Shown: positions 7,447-15,037 of the stretch, piece after piece
Layout: each line of letters starts with the position of its first letter
Numbering within the stretch: the stretch's first letter is position 1
From: an uncultured Eubacteriales bacterium
GTDB lineage: Bacteria; Bacillota; Clostridia; Oscillospirales; CAG-382
DNA: 15,037 nucleotides
Assembly (NCBI GenBank): GCA_900550505.1
Contig: URSI01000012.1
Location: 1-15,037 of the forward strand
Direction: 5' to 3'
Notes under the pieces: generated by a model
What the model was told of the DNA's origin: nothing
The model's database searches: none
What the model saw: the letters and a program-made list of their open reading frames with translations, nothing else
Program-made: the position numbers and the translations under genes

Positions 7447-10400
7447 ATGAGTGAAGTTACCCGGAAGTTTCTGAATTGCTTTGCAAAATACAAGCCGAAC
7501 GATAATGCTCTGTGGCTGCTCGACCTGCTCACGGATTTCAAGACGAGGATAAACCGTGAAAACAGGATAGTGGTATGCAACTGCACCGCAAAAAGGCTCT
7601 GCGACTGCGACACGCTGAGGGAGATAGAGCAGCAGATAAAACGTGTATATGATCTGAGTGAAATGAAACTTCTCGTTTCCTACCCGAGCGAGTTTTTCGA
7701 TTCGCTCAGATTTTCGCAGCTTGTAGACATAATGCACCAGCGTCGCGGTTTTATCGGCAACGGTTTTTTTGAAGGCGCAAGCGGACAGTATGACAAGGCC
7801 GCCGGTGTTTATACCGTTACTTTGGCACCGGGGCAGGATGCCGAACTGCTGCGTAATATGAAAGCCGATTCGGCTCTCGAAAATACCGCGCTCGAGGCGT
7901 TTGGTGTAGCAGTCAGATTCGTTATCGAAAGCGGCGGCGCCGCCTACTGCGCACGCATCGCAGCGGCAGAACAGGCGCTCAGGGCAGGGGCAAATGAATT
8001 GTTTGCAAAAAAGTCCGACACAGGTCCCGAGATAGTGACGAACTCATTTGCTCCTGCAGAAAACGACACAGTAACATACATAGAAGACGGTATTGAGTGC
8101 GGACGGATGCGGTTCGATATATCCGAGCCCAAACTCATAACAGGGAAAAAGCTCAACACCGACACCATAAATCTGATACGCGACTGTTACTCAACCGAAC
8201 AGCCGTTGACGATATGCGGTGAGGTTTTTAAGGCGGAAAAAAAAGAAAGCAGAGACGGAGACAGGATAACCTTCACCTGGTACCTGACTGACGACGACTG
8301 CTCTGTCGTTGTGAACGTTACGGAAAATCTCGAGGAATGCGGTGACCTTAAGAAAGTCAAGGAAGGGACCGCACTGCTCATGCACGGTCGGACTTCGCTC
8401 GACAAATACCGCAAGGAATATGTTTTCAAGCCCGGTGCAACGGCGGTGATACGGCGTCTATACCGGCGCGACACACATCCGACTCCGCGGATAGAGCTTC
8501 ATCTTCACACCACGATGTCGCAGATGGACGGTATGTCCAAACCTCATGACCTGATCCGTCTTGCAAAAGACTGGCGTCTGCCCGCCGTATGCGTGACCGA
8601 TCACGGAAACGTGCAGGCTTTTCCCGATCTGATCATAGAGGCGGAAAAACAAAAGTATGACGGCAAGCTGATCTTCGGTATGGAGGGGTATCTTGTCGAT
8701 GATACCGCGCGCGCCAGTTTCGGACATTCTTCCTCCGCCATATCTTTCACGAAGGACGAATTTATCATATTTGATATAGAGACGACAGGACTTTCGGCGA
8801 CGTCATGTGCGATCACTGAGATCGCAGCGGTAAAATACCGCGCCGGCGAAGAGGTCGACTCCTTTGAAACGTATGCCGATCCCGGAAGGCATATACCTGA
8901 AGAAATAACGAAACTGACGGGTATAACCGATGAAATGGTCAAAGGTGCGCCGTCTCAGGCAGAGGCAGTCAGGGCTTTCCTCGATTTTGCGGACGGTTCC
9001 ATGCTCGTCGCACATAATGCTTCGTTCGACATCGGATTTATCCGTGTAGCCGCAGAACGCGCATCCTTGCCGTTTTGCAACCCTTATCTTGACACGCTCG
9101 CACTTTCAAGATACCTTAATCCGGAGCTGAAAAGGCACCGGCTCGACAATCTCAGAGACCATTACAAGCTCGGCGAATTCAATCACCACCGCGCGCTCGA
9201 CGATACCCGCATGCTGTGCCGTATCTTTGCGTGTATGTGCGAAAAGCTGGCTTCCGAGGGAATTCGCACGCTGAATGATCTCGAGCTGGCGATGGAACAG
9301 AACATCAATCCGAAAAAGCTGCCGTCATATCACGTCTCGATACTCGTGCAAAACAAAACGGGACTGCACAATCTGTATCAGCTCGTATCCGATTCATATC
9401 TGCGGTACTTTTCAAAGCATCCGCGTATACCGAAAACCGCACTTAATGCTCACCGTGAAGGGCTAATAATAGGTTCGGCGTGCGAATCCGGCGAACTATA
9501 CAGCGCACTCATTGAAAATAAGCCGCAAAGCGAGCTGCTCAAGATCGCGGATTTTTACGATTATTTTGAGGTAATGCCTCTTGATAACAACATGTTTCTC
9601 GTGGACGAAGGCAGGTTGGGCAGCGACCGCAACAATGCCGTTGCTCAGCTGCGCGAATTCAATCGTCGGGTCATTGAGATCGCAAACAAACAGAAAAAGC
9701 CCGCCGTTGCCACTGGTGACGTCCATTTCCTTGAACCGGGGGACGAGATATACCGCCAGATAATGCAGGCGGGTATGAAGATGCCGGGTGCGGAGAGGAT
9801 GACCCGCCTGTATTTCCGCACGACCCAGGAGATGCTGGACGAGTTTTCGTATCTCGGTGCCGAAACTGCCCGTAAGATAGTTATCGACACACCCGCCGCC
9901 ATTGCAGACATGATAGAGCCGGGGATACGCCCCATTCCGGAAGGCGCTTTCAATCCTTCAATAGAGGGAAGCGATGAAAACCTGAGAAGGATATGCCACG
10001 AGCGCGCAAAGGAACTGTACGGCGAAAACGTACCGGAGCTGATACTGACAAGGCTTGACAAGGAGCTTGACAGCGTCATAAACAACGGTTACTCGGCACT
10101 TTACATGACTGCACGCGAGCTCGTTGCGTACAGTGAAAAACAGGGATACCTTGTCGGCTCAAGAGGTTCTGTCGGCTCTTCACTGATAGCCACCTTTGCG
10201 GGAATATCCGAGGTCAACCCACTGCCGCCTCACTACCGCTGTCCGAAATGCCTTTACAGCGAATTTGTGACCGACACCAATGTAGGAAGCGGATTTGACC
10301 TGAAGCCCGCCGCCTGCCCGCACTGCGGGACCGTTATGGAGGGCAACGGACAGGACATACCTTTTGAGACCTTTCTCGGCTTCAAAGGTGATAAAGCCCC

Positions 10401-11829
10401 TGATATCGATCTCAATATGTCAGGCGAAGTGCAATCATACGTACACAAATATACCGAGGTGCTGTTCGGCGCCGAAAACGTCTTCCGCGCCGGAACAATA
10501 TCCACATTGGCATCCAAAACCGCCTACGGATTTGTAAAAAAATATCTTGAATCAAAAGGTCAAAGCATCTCCAAGGCAGAAGAAGAGCGTCTCGTTTGCG
10601 GCTGTATGGGTGTAAAACGCACCACCGGTCAGCATCCGGGCGGTATTGTCGTTGTGCCCAGACCGTATCACATACAGGACTTCACGCCCGTCCAGCATCC
10701 TGCCGATAAGGATGCTTCAAACGTCATAACCACGCATTTTGCATTCGACTATCTGCATGACACGCTGCAAAAGCTCGATATACTCGGTCACGATGTGCCT
10801 ACCCGCTATCATGTACTGGAGGAGCTTACGGGCGTTAAGGTAAAAAGCGTCCCTATGAACGATCCCGAAGTCATGTCGCTGTTTGAATCGACCGCGGCGC
10901 TCGGGATAAAGCCTGAGGATATAGATGACATCACGCTCGGCACGCTCGCAATACCCGAATGCGGTACCGAAAATGCGCGCCAGATGCTTCTTGACGCAAA
11001 GCCCAAAACATTTGCCGACCTCATGCAGATATCCGGTCTGTCACACGGTGAAGGCATTTGGCAGGGCAACGGCAAAACACTTATAGCAAACGGTGTGTGC
11101 ACTATTTCCGAGGTTATCGGTACGCGTGACTCGATCATGCTCTCTCTCATAAAATGGGGACTGGAACCAAGCATGGCATTCAAAATAATGGAGGATGTAA
11201 GAAAAGGTCGCGGTCTGAAGCCGGAATATGAGGAAGCAATGACCGGAGCCGGGGTTCCGGCATGGTACATACGCTCATGTAAAAAAATACAGTATATGTT
11301 CCCAAAAGCGCACGCTGCCGCATACATGATCGCAGCGCTGCGGCTGGGCTGGTACAAGGTCCACAGACCTCTTGAGCACTATGCCAGCTATTTCACCGTA
11401 CAGCCCAGCGGCTTTGAGGCGCAGACGGTGATGAAGGGAAAACGCGCCGTAATGGCTGAAATGAAGCTCATAAAAGAGCGCATACAAAACAAAACAAATT
11501 CACCCAAGGACGCCGATGTGCTGACAGCGCTCCAGATCGTGAACGAAATGTACGCACGCGGTATAAAGGTGCTGCCGGTAGACATATACAAATCACATAA
11601 GACCCGCTTTCTCCCCGAAAACGGAATGATCCGGCTGCCGCTCTCGTCACTGGCAGGTCTCGGTGAATCCGCAGCGGATAATATTTACCGCTGTATACAT
11701 GAGGATGAAATCACTTCGCTTGAGGAACTGAAGATCAAGGCAAAACTCACACAAAGCGTTGTGGATACGCTCAAGAGCAACAACTGCCTCGGAGAACTGC
11801 CGGAAAGCGAACAGCTCTCTATCTTTTGA
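7447..11829 (+). CDS. polC: DNA polymerase III alpha subunit, PolC type, with proofreading exonuclease
   Basis: Main replicative polymerase of low-GC Gram-positives. The 1460 residues are close to the B. subtilis length (about 1437). In order: an N-terminal domain; an OB-fold from about 228; the first part of the PHP domain from 348 (RIELHLHTTMSQMDG); an inserted DEDDh exonuclease from about 438 (FDIETTG with Asp443 and Glu445, AHNASFD, and H581xxxxD586); the rest of PHP with ATGDVHF near 756; and the polymerase core. The core carries GSRGSVGSSL, a zinc site (Cys932, Cys935, Cys957, Cys960), PDIDLNMSGE (catalytic Asp986 and Asp988) and KLDILGHD (Asp1111), followed by helix-hairpin-helix and C-terminal regions. 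All proofreading and polymerase residues checked are present. The ribosome binding site is weak, so coupling to ispG, six bases upstream, is likely. Confidence 0.98.
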   Translation: MSEVTRKFLNCFAKYKPNDNALWLLDLLTDFKTRINRENRIVVCNCTAKRLCDCDTLREIEQQIKRVYDLSEMKLLVSYPSEFFDSLRFSQLVDIMHQRRGFIGNGFFEGASGQYDKAAGVYTVTLAPGQDAELLRNMKADSALENTALEAFGVAVRFVIESGGAAYCARIAAAEQALRAGANELFAKKSDTGPEIVTNSFAPAENDTVTYIEDGIECGRMRFDISEPKLITGKKLNTDTINLIRDCYSTEQPLTICGEVFKAEKKESRDGDRITFTWYLTDDDCSVVVNVTENLEECGDLKKVKEGTALLMHGRTSLDKYRKEYVFKPGATAVIRRLYRRDTHPTPRIELHLHTTMSQMDGMSKPHDLIRLAKDWRLPAVCVTDHGNVQAFPDLIIEAEKQKYDGKLIFGMEGYLVDDTARASFGHSSSAISFTKDEFIIFDIETTGLSATSCAITEIAAVKYRAGEEVDSFETYADPGRHIPEEITKLTGITDEMVKGAPSQAEAVRAFLDFADGSMLVAHNASFDIGFIRVAAERASLPFCNPYLDTLALSRYLNPELKRHRLDNLRDHYKLGEFNHHRALDDTRMLCRIFACMCEKLASEGIRTLNDLELAMEQNINPKKLPSYHVSILVQNKTGLHNLYQLVSDSYLRYFSKHPRIPKTALNAHREGLIIGSACESGELYSALIENKPQSELLKIADFYDYFEVMPLDNNMFLVDEGRLGSDRNNAVAQLREFNRRVIEIANKQKKPAVATGDVHFLEPGDEIYRQIMQAGMKMPGAERMTRLYFRTTQEMLDEFSYLGAETARKIVIDTPAAIADMIEPGIRPIPEGAFNPSIEGSDENLRRICHERAKELYGENVPELILTRLDKELDSVINNGYSALYMTARELVAYSEKQGYLVGSRGSVGSSLIATFAGISEVNPLPPHYRCPKCLYSEFVTDTNVGSGFDLKPAACPHCGTVMEGNGQDIPFETFLGFKGDKAPDIDLNMSGEVQSYVHKYTEVLFGAENVFRAGTISTLASKTAYGFVKKYLESKGQSISKAEEERLVCGCMGVKRTTGQHPGGIVVVPRPYHIQDFTPVQHPADKDASNVITTHFAFDYLHDTLQKLDILGHDVPTRYHVLEELTGVKVKSVPMNDPEVMSLFESTAALGIKPEDIDDITLGTLAIPECGTENARQMLLDAKPKTFADLMQISGLSHGEGIWQGNGKTLIANGVCTISEVIGTRDSIMLSLIKWGLEPSMAFKIMEDVRKGRGLKPEYEEAMTGAGVPAWYIRSCKKIQYMFPKAHAAAYMIAALRLGWYKVHRPLEHYASYFTVQPSGFEAQTVMKGKRAVMAEMKLIKERIQNKTNSPKDADVLTALQIVNEMYARGIKVLPVDIYKSHKTRFLPENGMIRLPLSSLAGLGESAADNIYRCIHEDEITSLEELKIKAKLTQSVVDTLKSNNCLGELPESEQLSIF

Positions 11830-11831
11830 CC

Positions 11832-11868
11832 AAAGGAGCATTTTATGAAATATGATAAAGCTGCTTGA
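11832..11868 (+). promoter_or_regulatory. Ribosome binding site with overlapping seven-codon frame before the CDF gene
   Basis: AAAGGAG (11832-11838) is ideally spaced (six bases) from an ATG at 11845, but that frame encodes only MKYDKAA before the TGA at 11866-11868. The transporter's own ATG is at 11852, seven bases later in another frame, 13 bases from the AAAGGAG. Either ribosomes use the farther ATG, or the short frame acts as a leader whose translation feeds the overlapping gene, or a base is missing or extra here. Confidence 0.45.
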
Positions 11869-13015
11869 AAAGATCTTCATTCACGACAACATGACACCGG
11901 AGCAGAAACGGTCACGCAGCGGTATGCTTTGCGGGCTGCTCGGTATCGCACTTAATCTTTGTCTGTTCGCGGCAAAGCTGACGGCCGGAACGCTCAGCGG
12001 CTCCATTGCCATCACTGCGGATGCTTTCAACAACCTGTCGGATGCCGGATCATCCATCATTTCCCTGCTCGGATTCAAACTGGCGGAACAAAAGCCGGAT
12101 CAGGCCCACCCGTTCGGACACGGGCGCATCGAATACCTTTCGGGGTTTATAGTTTCCGTGCTCATCGTAGTGATGGGGATCGAGCTGGCGCGCGATTCCA
12201 TAGACGCGATATTGCACCCGCAGCTGCCGCAATTCAGCGTTACGGTGGTAGTCATACTTGCGTTGTCAGTCGTTGTGAAGCTGTATATGTTTCTTTACAA
12301 CCGCTCTGTCGGAAAGCGGATCGGCAGTTCCGCGCTCACCGCGACCGCGACCGACTCACTCAGCGACGCGGCTGCCACATCAGCGGTCCTCATATCGCTT
12401 GTTGCAGCATACAGCTTCGAACTGCTCATAGACGGATGGTGCGGCGCACTTGTCGCCGGATTTATACTCTATTCCGGCATACGTTCTGCTATAGACACGA
12501 TAAGCCCGCTCCTCGGGCAGCCACCGGAACCTGAATTCATCAAAAAGATCGAAGAGCTTGTACTTTCGCACGAAGAGGTCAAAGGTCTGCATGATCTTGT
12601 AGTTCACAACTACGGTCCCGGAAGGCAGATGATATCGCTGCACGCCGAGGTCAGTGCGTCTCAGGATGCGCTTGTCACACATGATGCGATCGACAATATC
12701 GAACGCGAACTCAGACGCGCTCTCGGATGTGAGGCAGTCATACACATGGACCCCATCGCTGACGATGACGAAGCAACGGCACGATCAAGGGAACAGACTC
12801 TTGAGGCAGTACGACTCATAGACCCGCGGATAACTATCCATGACTTTCGCATGGTGACGGGTCCGACGCACACAAATCTCATTTTTGATGCGGTCGTACC
12901 ATACGATTGCGGACAAGATGACGAAACGCTGAAAAGCCGTATTGCCGCTCAGGTAAACAAGCTCGATGATTCGCTTTACACCGTAGTCAATATAGACCGT
13001 TCCTACACCGGCTGA
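11852..13015 (+). CDS. Cation diffusion facilitator family transporter, Mn2+-type metal site likely
   Basis: Proton-coupled efflux of divalent metal ions across the cytoplasmic membrane. Seen in 387 residues: six hydrophobic spans in about residues 25-225 with the CDF signature SGSIAITADAFNNLSDAGSS, the conserved HPFGHGRIEYLSGF loop, and TATATDSLSDAA. The predicted transport site is Asn60/Asp64 plus D-x3-D in span five, without the His of zinc-type CDFs; this suggests manganese, as in Bacillus MneS and MneP, but is an inference. The cytoplasmic tail is about 160 residues and looks like two related domains (LHDLVVHNYGPG near 246 and IHDFRMVTGPTH near 329), longer than the single domain of a minimal CDF protein. 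It follows polC by 22 bases and may be read through from the housekeeping cluster. Confidence 0.92.
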   Translation: MIKLLEKIFIHDNMTPEQKRSRSGMLCGLLGIALNLCLFAAKLTAGTLSGSIAITADAFNNLSDAGSSIISLLGFKLAEQKPDQAHPFGHGRIEYLSGFIVSVLIVVMGIELARDSIDAILHPQLPQFSVTVVVILALSVVVKLYMFLYNRSVGKRIGSSALTATATDSLSDAAATSAVLISLVAAYSFELLIDGWCGALVAGFILYSGIRSAIDTISPLLGQPPEPEFIKKIEELVLSHEEVKGLHDLVVHNYGPGRQMISLHAEVSASQDALVTHDAIDNIERELRRALGCEAVIHMDPIADDDEATARSREQTLEAVRLIDPRITIHDFRMVTGPTHTNLIFDAVVPYDCGQDDETLKSRIAAQVNKLDDSLYTVVNIDRSYTG

Positions 13016-13028
13016 AGACAATATAAAA

Positions 13029-13060
13029 AATCACCCGTCATCATCAGATGGCGGGTGATT
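13029..13060 (-). terminator. Rho-independent terminator between convergent genes
   Basis: A 14-bp stem (13029-13042 with 13047-13060, one G-T wobble) and an ATCA loop. On the minus strand the stem is followed by TTTTTTATATT, an ideal T run, nine bases after the glycosyltransferase stop. On the plus strand the tail is only CGCGTTTATC, so termination of the polC-CDF transcript there is probably weaker. Its position shows that the minus-strand unit ends here. Confidence 0.88.
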
Positions 13061-13068
13061 CGCGTTTA

Positions 13069-14037
13069 TCAACAATTATTATCTTTTTCCAAAGCAAAAC
13101 CGGTCTTTTCCGTCTCAGCGACAATATAAAGCGGTCTGTTCTTCGTTTCCAGGTAAGTGCGGGATAAATACATGCCAAGTATCCCGATCGAAAAAAGCTG
13201 CACACCCGAAACGAACAAAATCAAACACACAAGCGAAGGCCAGCCATATGCAGACCCGCGCCACAACAGCTCCCTTATTATAATAACTATTATGCCCACG
13301 AACGACAAAAGCGTAAATATAAATCCGCTCACCGACGCGATCGCCAGCGGCGCGGTGGAAAACGATATTATACATTCAAGAGAGTATTTGAAAAGCTTCC
13401 AAAAATTAAATGTCGTCTTCCCTGCTACACGTTCGATGTTTTCATATTCGAGCCATTTCGTCTTAAAACCTACCCAACCGTAAATCCCCTTTGTAAACCT
13501 GTTGTATTCACCGAGTGAAAGTACGGCGTCCGTCGCCTGCCGCGTCATCAGCCTGAAATCTCTTGCGCCTTCTACAAGTTCGGTATGGGATATGCGCTTC
13601 ATGATCCCGTAAAACATCTTTGCGAACATTGAGCGTATTACAGGCTCGCCCTTGCGGGTGCTGCGACGAGTGGCAACACAATCATACCCTTCACATGTGA
13701 TGATACGATACATTTCGGGCAACAGCGAAGGCGGGTCCTGAAGATCGGCATCCATTATCGCCACATAGTCACCGACGGCTGCGCGGAGTCCCGCAAGCAT
13801 CGCCGCCTCCTTACCGAAATTCCGGGAAAAAGAAATATACCTTACTCTCGTATCGCGCACGGAAAGCTGCCGCATCACATCGAGCGTTTCATCCCGTGAG
13901 CCGTCGTCGACAAATATAAACTCAAAATCAACATCCATCCGTTCAGCTACGCCCGTTGCTTCGTCATAAAAATACGGCAACGCCTGCGCTTCGTTATAGC
14001 ACGGAACAACGATTGAAATAAGTTTTTTCACACACAT
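13069..14037 (-). CDS. Membrane-anchored family 2 glycosyltransferase (DPM1/GtrB-like)
   Basis: Probably transfers a sugar from a nucleotide donor to polyprenyl phosphate or an envelope acceptor; donor and acceptor are unknown. Seen in 322 residues: a GT-A domain with SIVVPCYNEAQALPY, IFVDDGSRDETLDV, SRNFGKEAAMLAG and the metal-binding DADLQDPPSLLPEM. An acceptor-side helix region follows, then two C-terminal membrane spans (about 230-260 and 270-295), as in GtrB, CsbB and YkoT proteins. Start chosen at the ATG 14035-14037 because GGTGA lies five bases upstream; a GTG at 14046 would add three residues but has no clear site. It lies 18 bases after the CotH gene stop, so the two are likely one transcript, ended by the hairpin at 13029-13060. 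Confidence 0.9.
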   Translation of the reverse strand: MCVKKLISIVVPCYNEAQALPYFYDEATGVAERMDVDFEFIFVDDGSRDETLDVMRQLSVRDTRVRYISFSRNFGKEAAMLAGLRAAVGDYVAIMDADLQDPPSLLPEMYRIITCEGYDCVATRRSTRKGEPVIRSMFAKMFYGIMKRISHTELVEGARDFRLMTRQATDAVLSLGEYNRFTKGIYGWVGFKTKWLEYENIERVAGKTTFNFWKLFKYSLECIISFSTAPLAIASVSGFIFTLLSFVGIIVIIIRELLWRGSAYGWPSLVCLILFVSGVQLFSIGILGMYLSRTYLETKNRPLYIVAETEKTGFALEKDNNC

Positions 14038-14055
14038 AATATTCACCGTTCACAC

Positions 14056-15037
14056 TCAGGCGAGTCCCCAGTGCTCAAGCAGCCATTCGTTGCGCCGTAT
14101 GAGCCAGTCGCGCATATACTCAACGTTTTCCTCAAACGTCGGGTCGGGTATACGCTCCAGATCACTGTAAACCACGTCGATCTTCCATCTGCCCTGACGA
14201 TAATTGGACTCAAAGCTTTCACCGTACTTATCTATCAGCCGGTCGATACGGTTTACACCGAGTTCATTATCAGTCGTCAGATTCACTATGAGCGGCTGTA
14301 ATTCAAGATACCGCTCATAAAGCGCCGAAACAAACTCAGGCATCTCAAACAGCAGAGGATACCATTGTGCTGCGGCATAGATCCCTTCGGTACTGTCACC
14401 GCTGCCTCCCACGTTGTTATAATCCTCATAATATGAAGCGCTGCAATTCCCGGCCGAAAGGTCAAGATCCCACACGGGGCCGGCGTAAAGCACTCCGTCG
14501 CGAAGATAATATCTCGTAGAGCTTGTACCCATGTCGACATTTTTAAAAAGTTCATTGACTATATAAAAGTCGACAAACGAACGCATATCCATAAGTTCGG
14601 ACGAGGCGCTGTAATCGCCTGCGACAAGAAAGCCTTCAAGCTCGGCAAAGAAATCTTCCGCATATCGGAGCTGCTGCGGTGTCGGCTCGGTACGGTCGTT
14701 AAACCCTAACAGTATATTACACACCGGTGTATAAAACGAGCTGGGATTGCTGTACTCCGGCCATGGTTCGTATTCAAACAGAAAATCATTGTCTTCAATA
14801 TCGATATCAACACGATCCTTGCCTACGCCCACCGACTCCACAAGCAGGTAGTTGCCGCGATAACTGCCGTTGACATACAGGTCAACATATTCGCTTTCCG
14901 AAACATAACTCATCCCCATGGCATCCGCCATGTCATACGACAGTTTATTACGCATCAGCGTCTTGTCATAGGGATTAGACAGCAGGCACCATTTTTTTGA
15001 GCCGCCCATACCGAAAACAGAGGTGCTCTCGGTAAAC
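14056..15037 (-). CDS. CotH-family protein kinase-like protein, 5' end beyond right edge
   Basis: CotH of Bacillus phosphorylates spore coat proteins; many clostridial homologues are secreted or lipoprotein-type proteins of unknown target. The frame stays open to the right edge (FTESTSVFGMGGSKKWCLL at the window end), so the ATG at 15009 is internal and the N-terminus, including any signal peptide, is not seen. Seen: the KKWCLLSNPYDKTLMRNKL segment, the VDLYVNGSYRGNYLLVES strand pair, FVDFYIVNELFKNVDMG with the conserved Asn and Asp, a substrate-side Tyr-Tyr, and the metal-site-like GPVWDLDLSAGN. These match the CotH kinase core in order. The C-terminus ends in a charged, Trp-rich helix. It is followed by the glycosyltransferase in the same unit. 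Whether it acts on spore, exopolysaccharide or other surface proteins is unknown. Confidence 0.9.
   Translation of the reverse strand, partial: FTESTSVFGMGGSKKWCLLSNPYDKTLMRNKLSYDMADAMGMSYVSESEYVDLYVNGSYRGNYLLVESVGVGKDRVDIDIEDNDFLFEYEPWPEYSNPSSFYTPVCNILLGFNDRTEPTPQQLRYAEDFFAELEGFLVAGDYSASSELMDMRSFVDFYIVNELFKNVDMGTSSTRYYLRDGVLYAGPVWDLDLSAGNCSASYYEDYNNVGGSGDSTEGIYAAAQWYPLLFEMPEFVSALYERYLELQPLIVNLTTDNELGVNRIDRLIDKYGESFESNYRQGRWKIDVVYSDLERIPDPTFEENVEYMRDWLIRRNEWLLEHWGLA

Noticed and set aside
7120..7737. Antisense frame over the ispG end and polC start
   Set aside because: It covers the ispG iron-sulfur motifs and the polC start on the opposite strand, and its translation has low-complexity aromatic and basic runs with no family resemblance.

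Overview
The window looks like part of a Clostridia-type Firmicutes (Bacillota) chromosome. The evidence is a full-length PolC-type replicative polymerase, a G5-domain fragment, and the gene order pyrH-frr-uppS-cdsA-dxr-rseP-ispG-polC, which is a classic Firmicutes housekeeping cluster. No tRNA, rRNA, CRISPR array, transposase or phage gene was seen. No stretch longer than about 300 bases lacks a gene.

Layout. (1) Positions 1-976, minus strand: a metallo-beta-lactamase-fold hydrolase broken by a one-base frameshift near 598. After the shift its frame runs without a stop into a G5 domain that leaves the left edge. (2) Positions 977-1130: a divergent intergenic region with a good minus-strand promoter and the pyrH ribosome binding site. 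(3) Positions 1131-11829, plus strand: eight tightly packed genes for UMP kinase, ribosome recycling factor, undecaprenyl-PP synthase, CDP-diglyceride synthase, DXP reductoisomerase, a site-2 protease, HMBPP synthase and PolC. (4) Positions 11852-13015, plus strand: a cation-diffusion-facilitator (CDF) transporter ending the run. (5) Positions 13029-13060: a 14-bp-stem terminator between convergent units. (6) Positions 13069-15037, minus strand: a CotH-family protein (5' end beyond the right edge) followed by a membrane-anchored family 2 glycosyltransferase.

How the genes fit together: pyrH feeds pyrimidine nucleotides to RNA and DNA synthesis. frr recycles ribosomes. dxr and ispG make isoprenoid precursors by the MEP pathway, uppS turns them into the C55 carrier lipid for cell wall glycans, and cdsA makes the CDP-diacylglycerol precursor of phospholipids. 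rseP cleaves proteins in the membrane, and polC replicates the chromosome. The minus-strand pair at the right suggests envelope or secreted-protein modification, but its role is not known.

The most notable feature is not a new system but a discontinuity. Codon usage changes abruptly inside frr near 2190-2240: pyrH uses no ATA isoleucine codon in 19, whereas uppS uses 7 in 14. Base usage also shifts near 195-255, where the hydrolase joins the G5 domain. Together with the frameshift, this suggests that the left ~2.2 kb is either recombined or transferred DNA, or a chimeric metagenome assembly. I did not find convincing evidence of an undescribed biological system.
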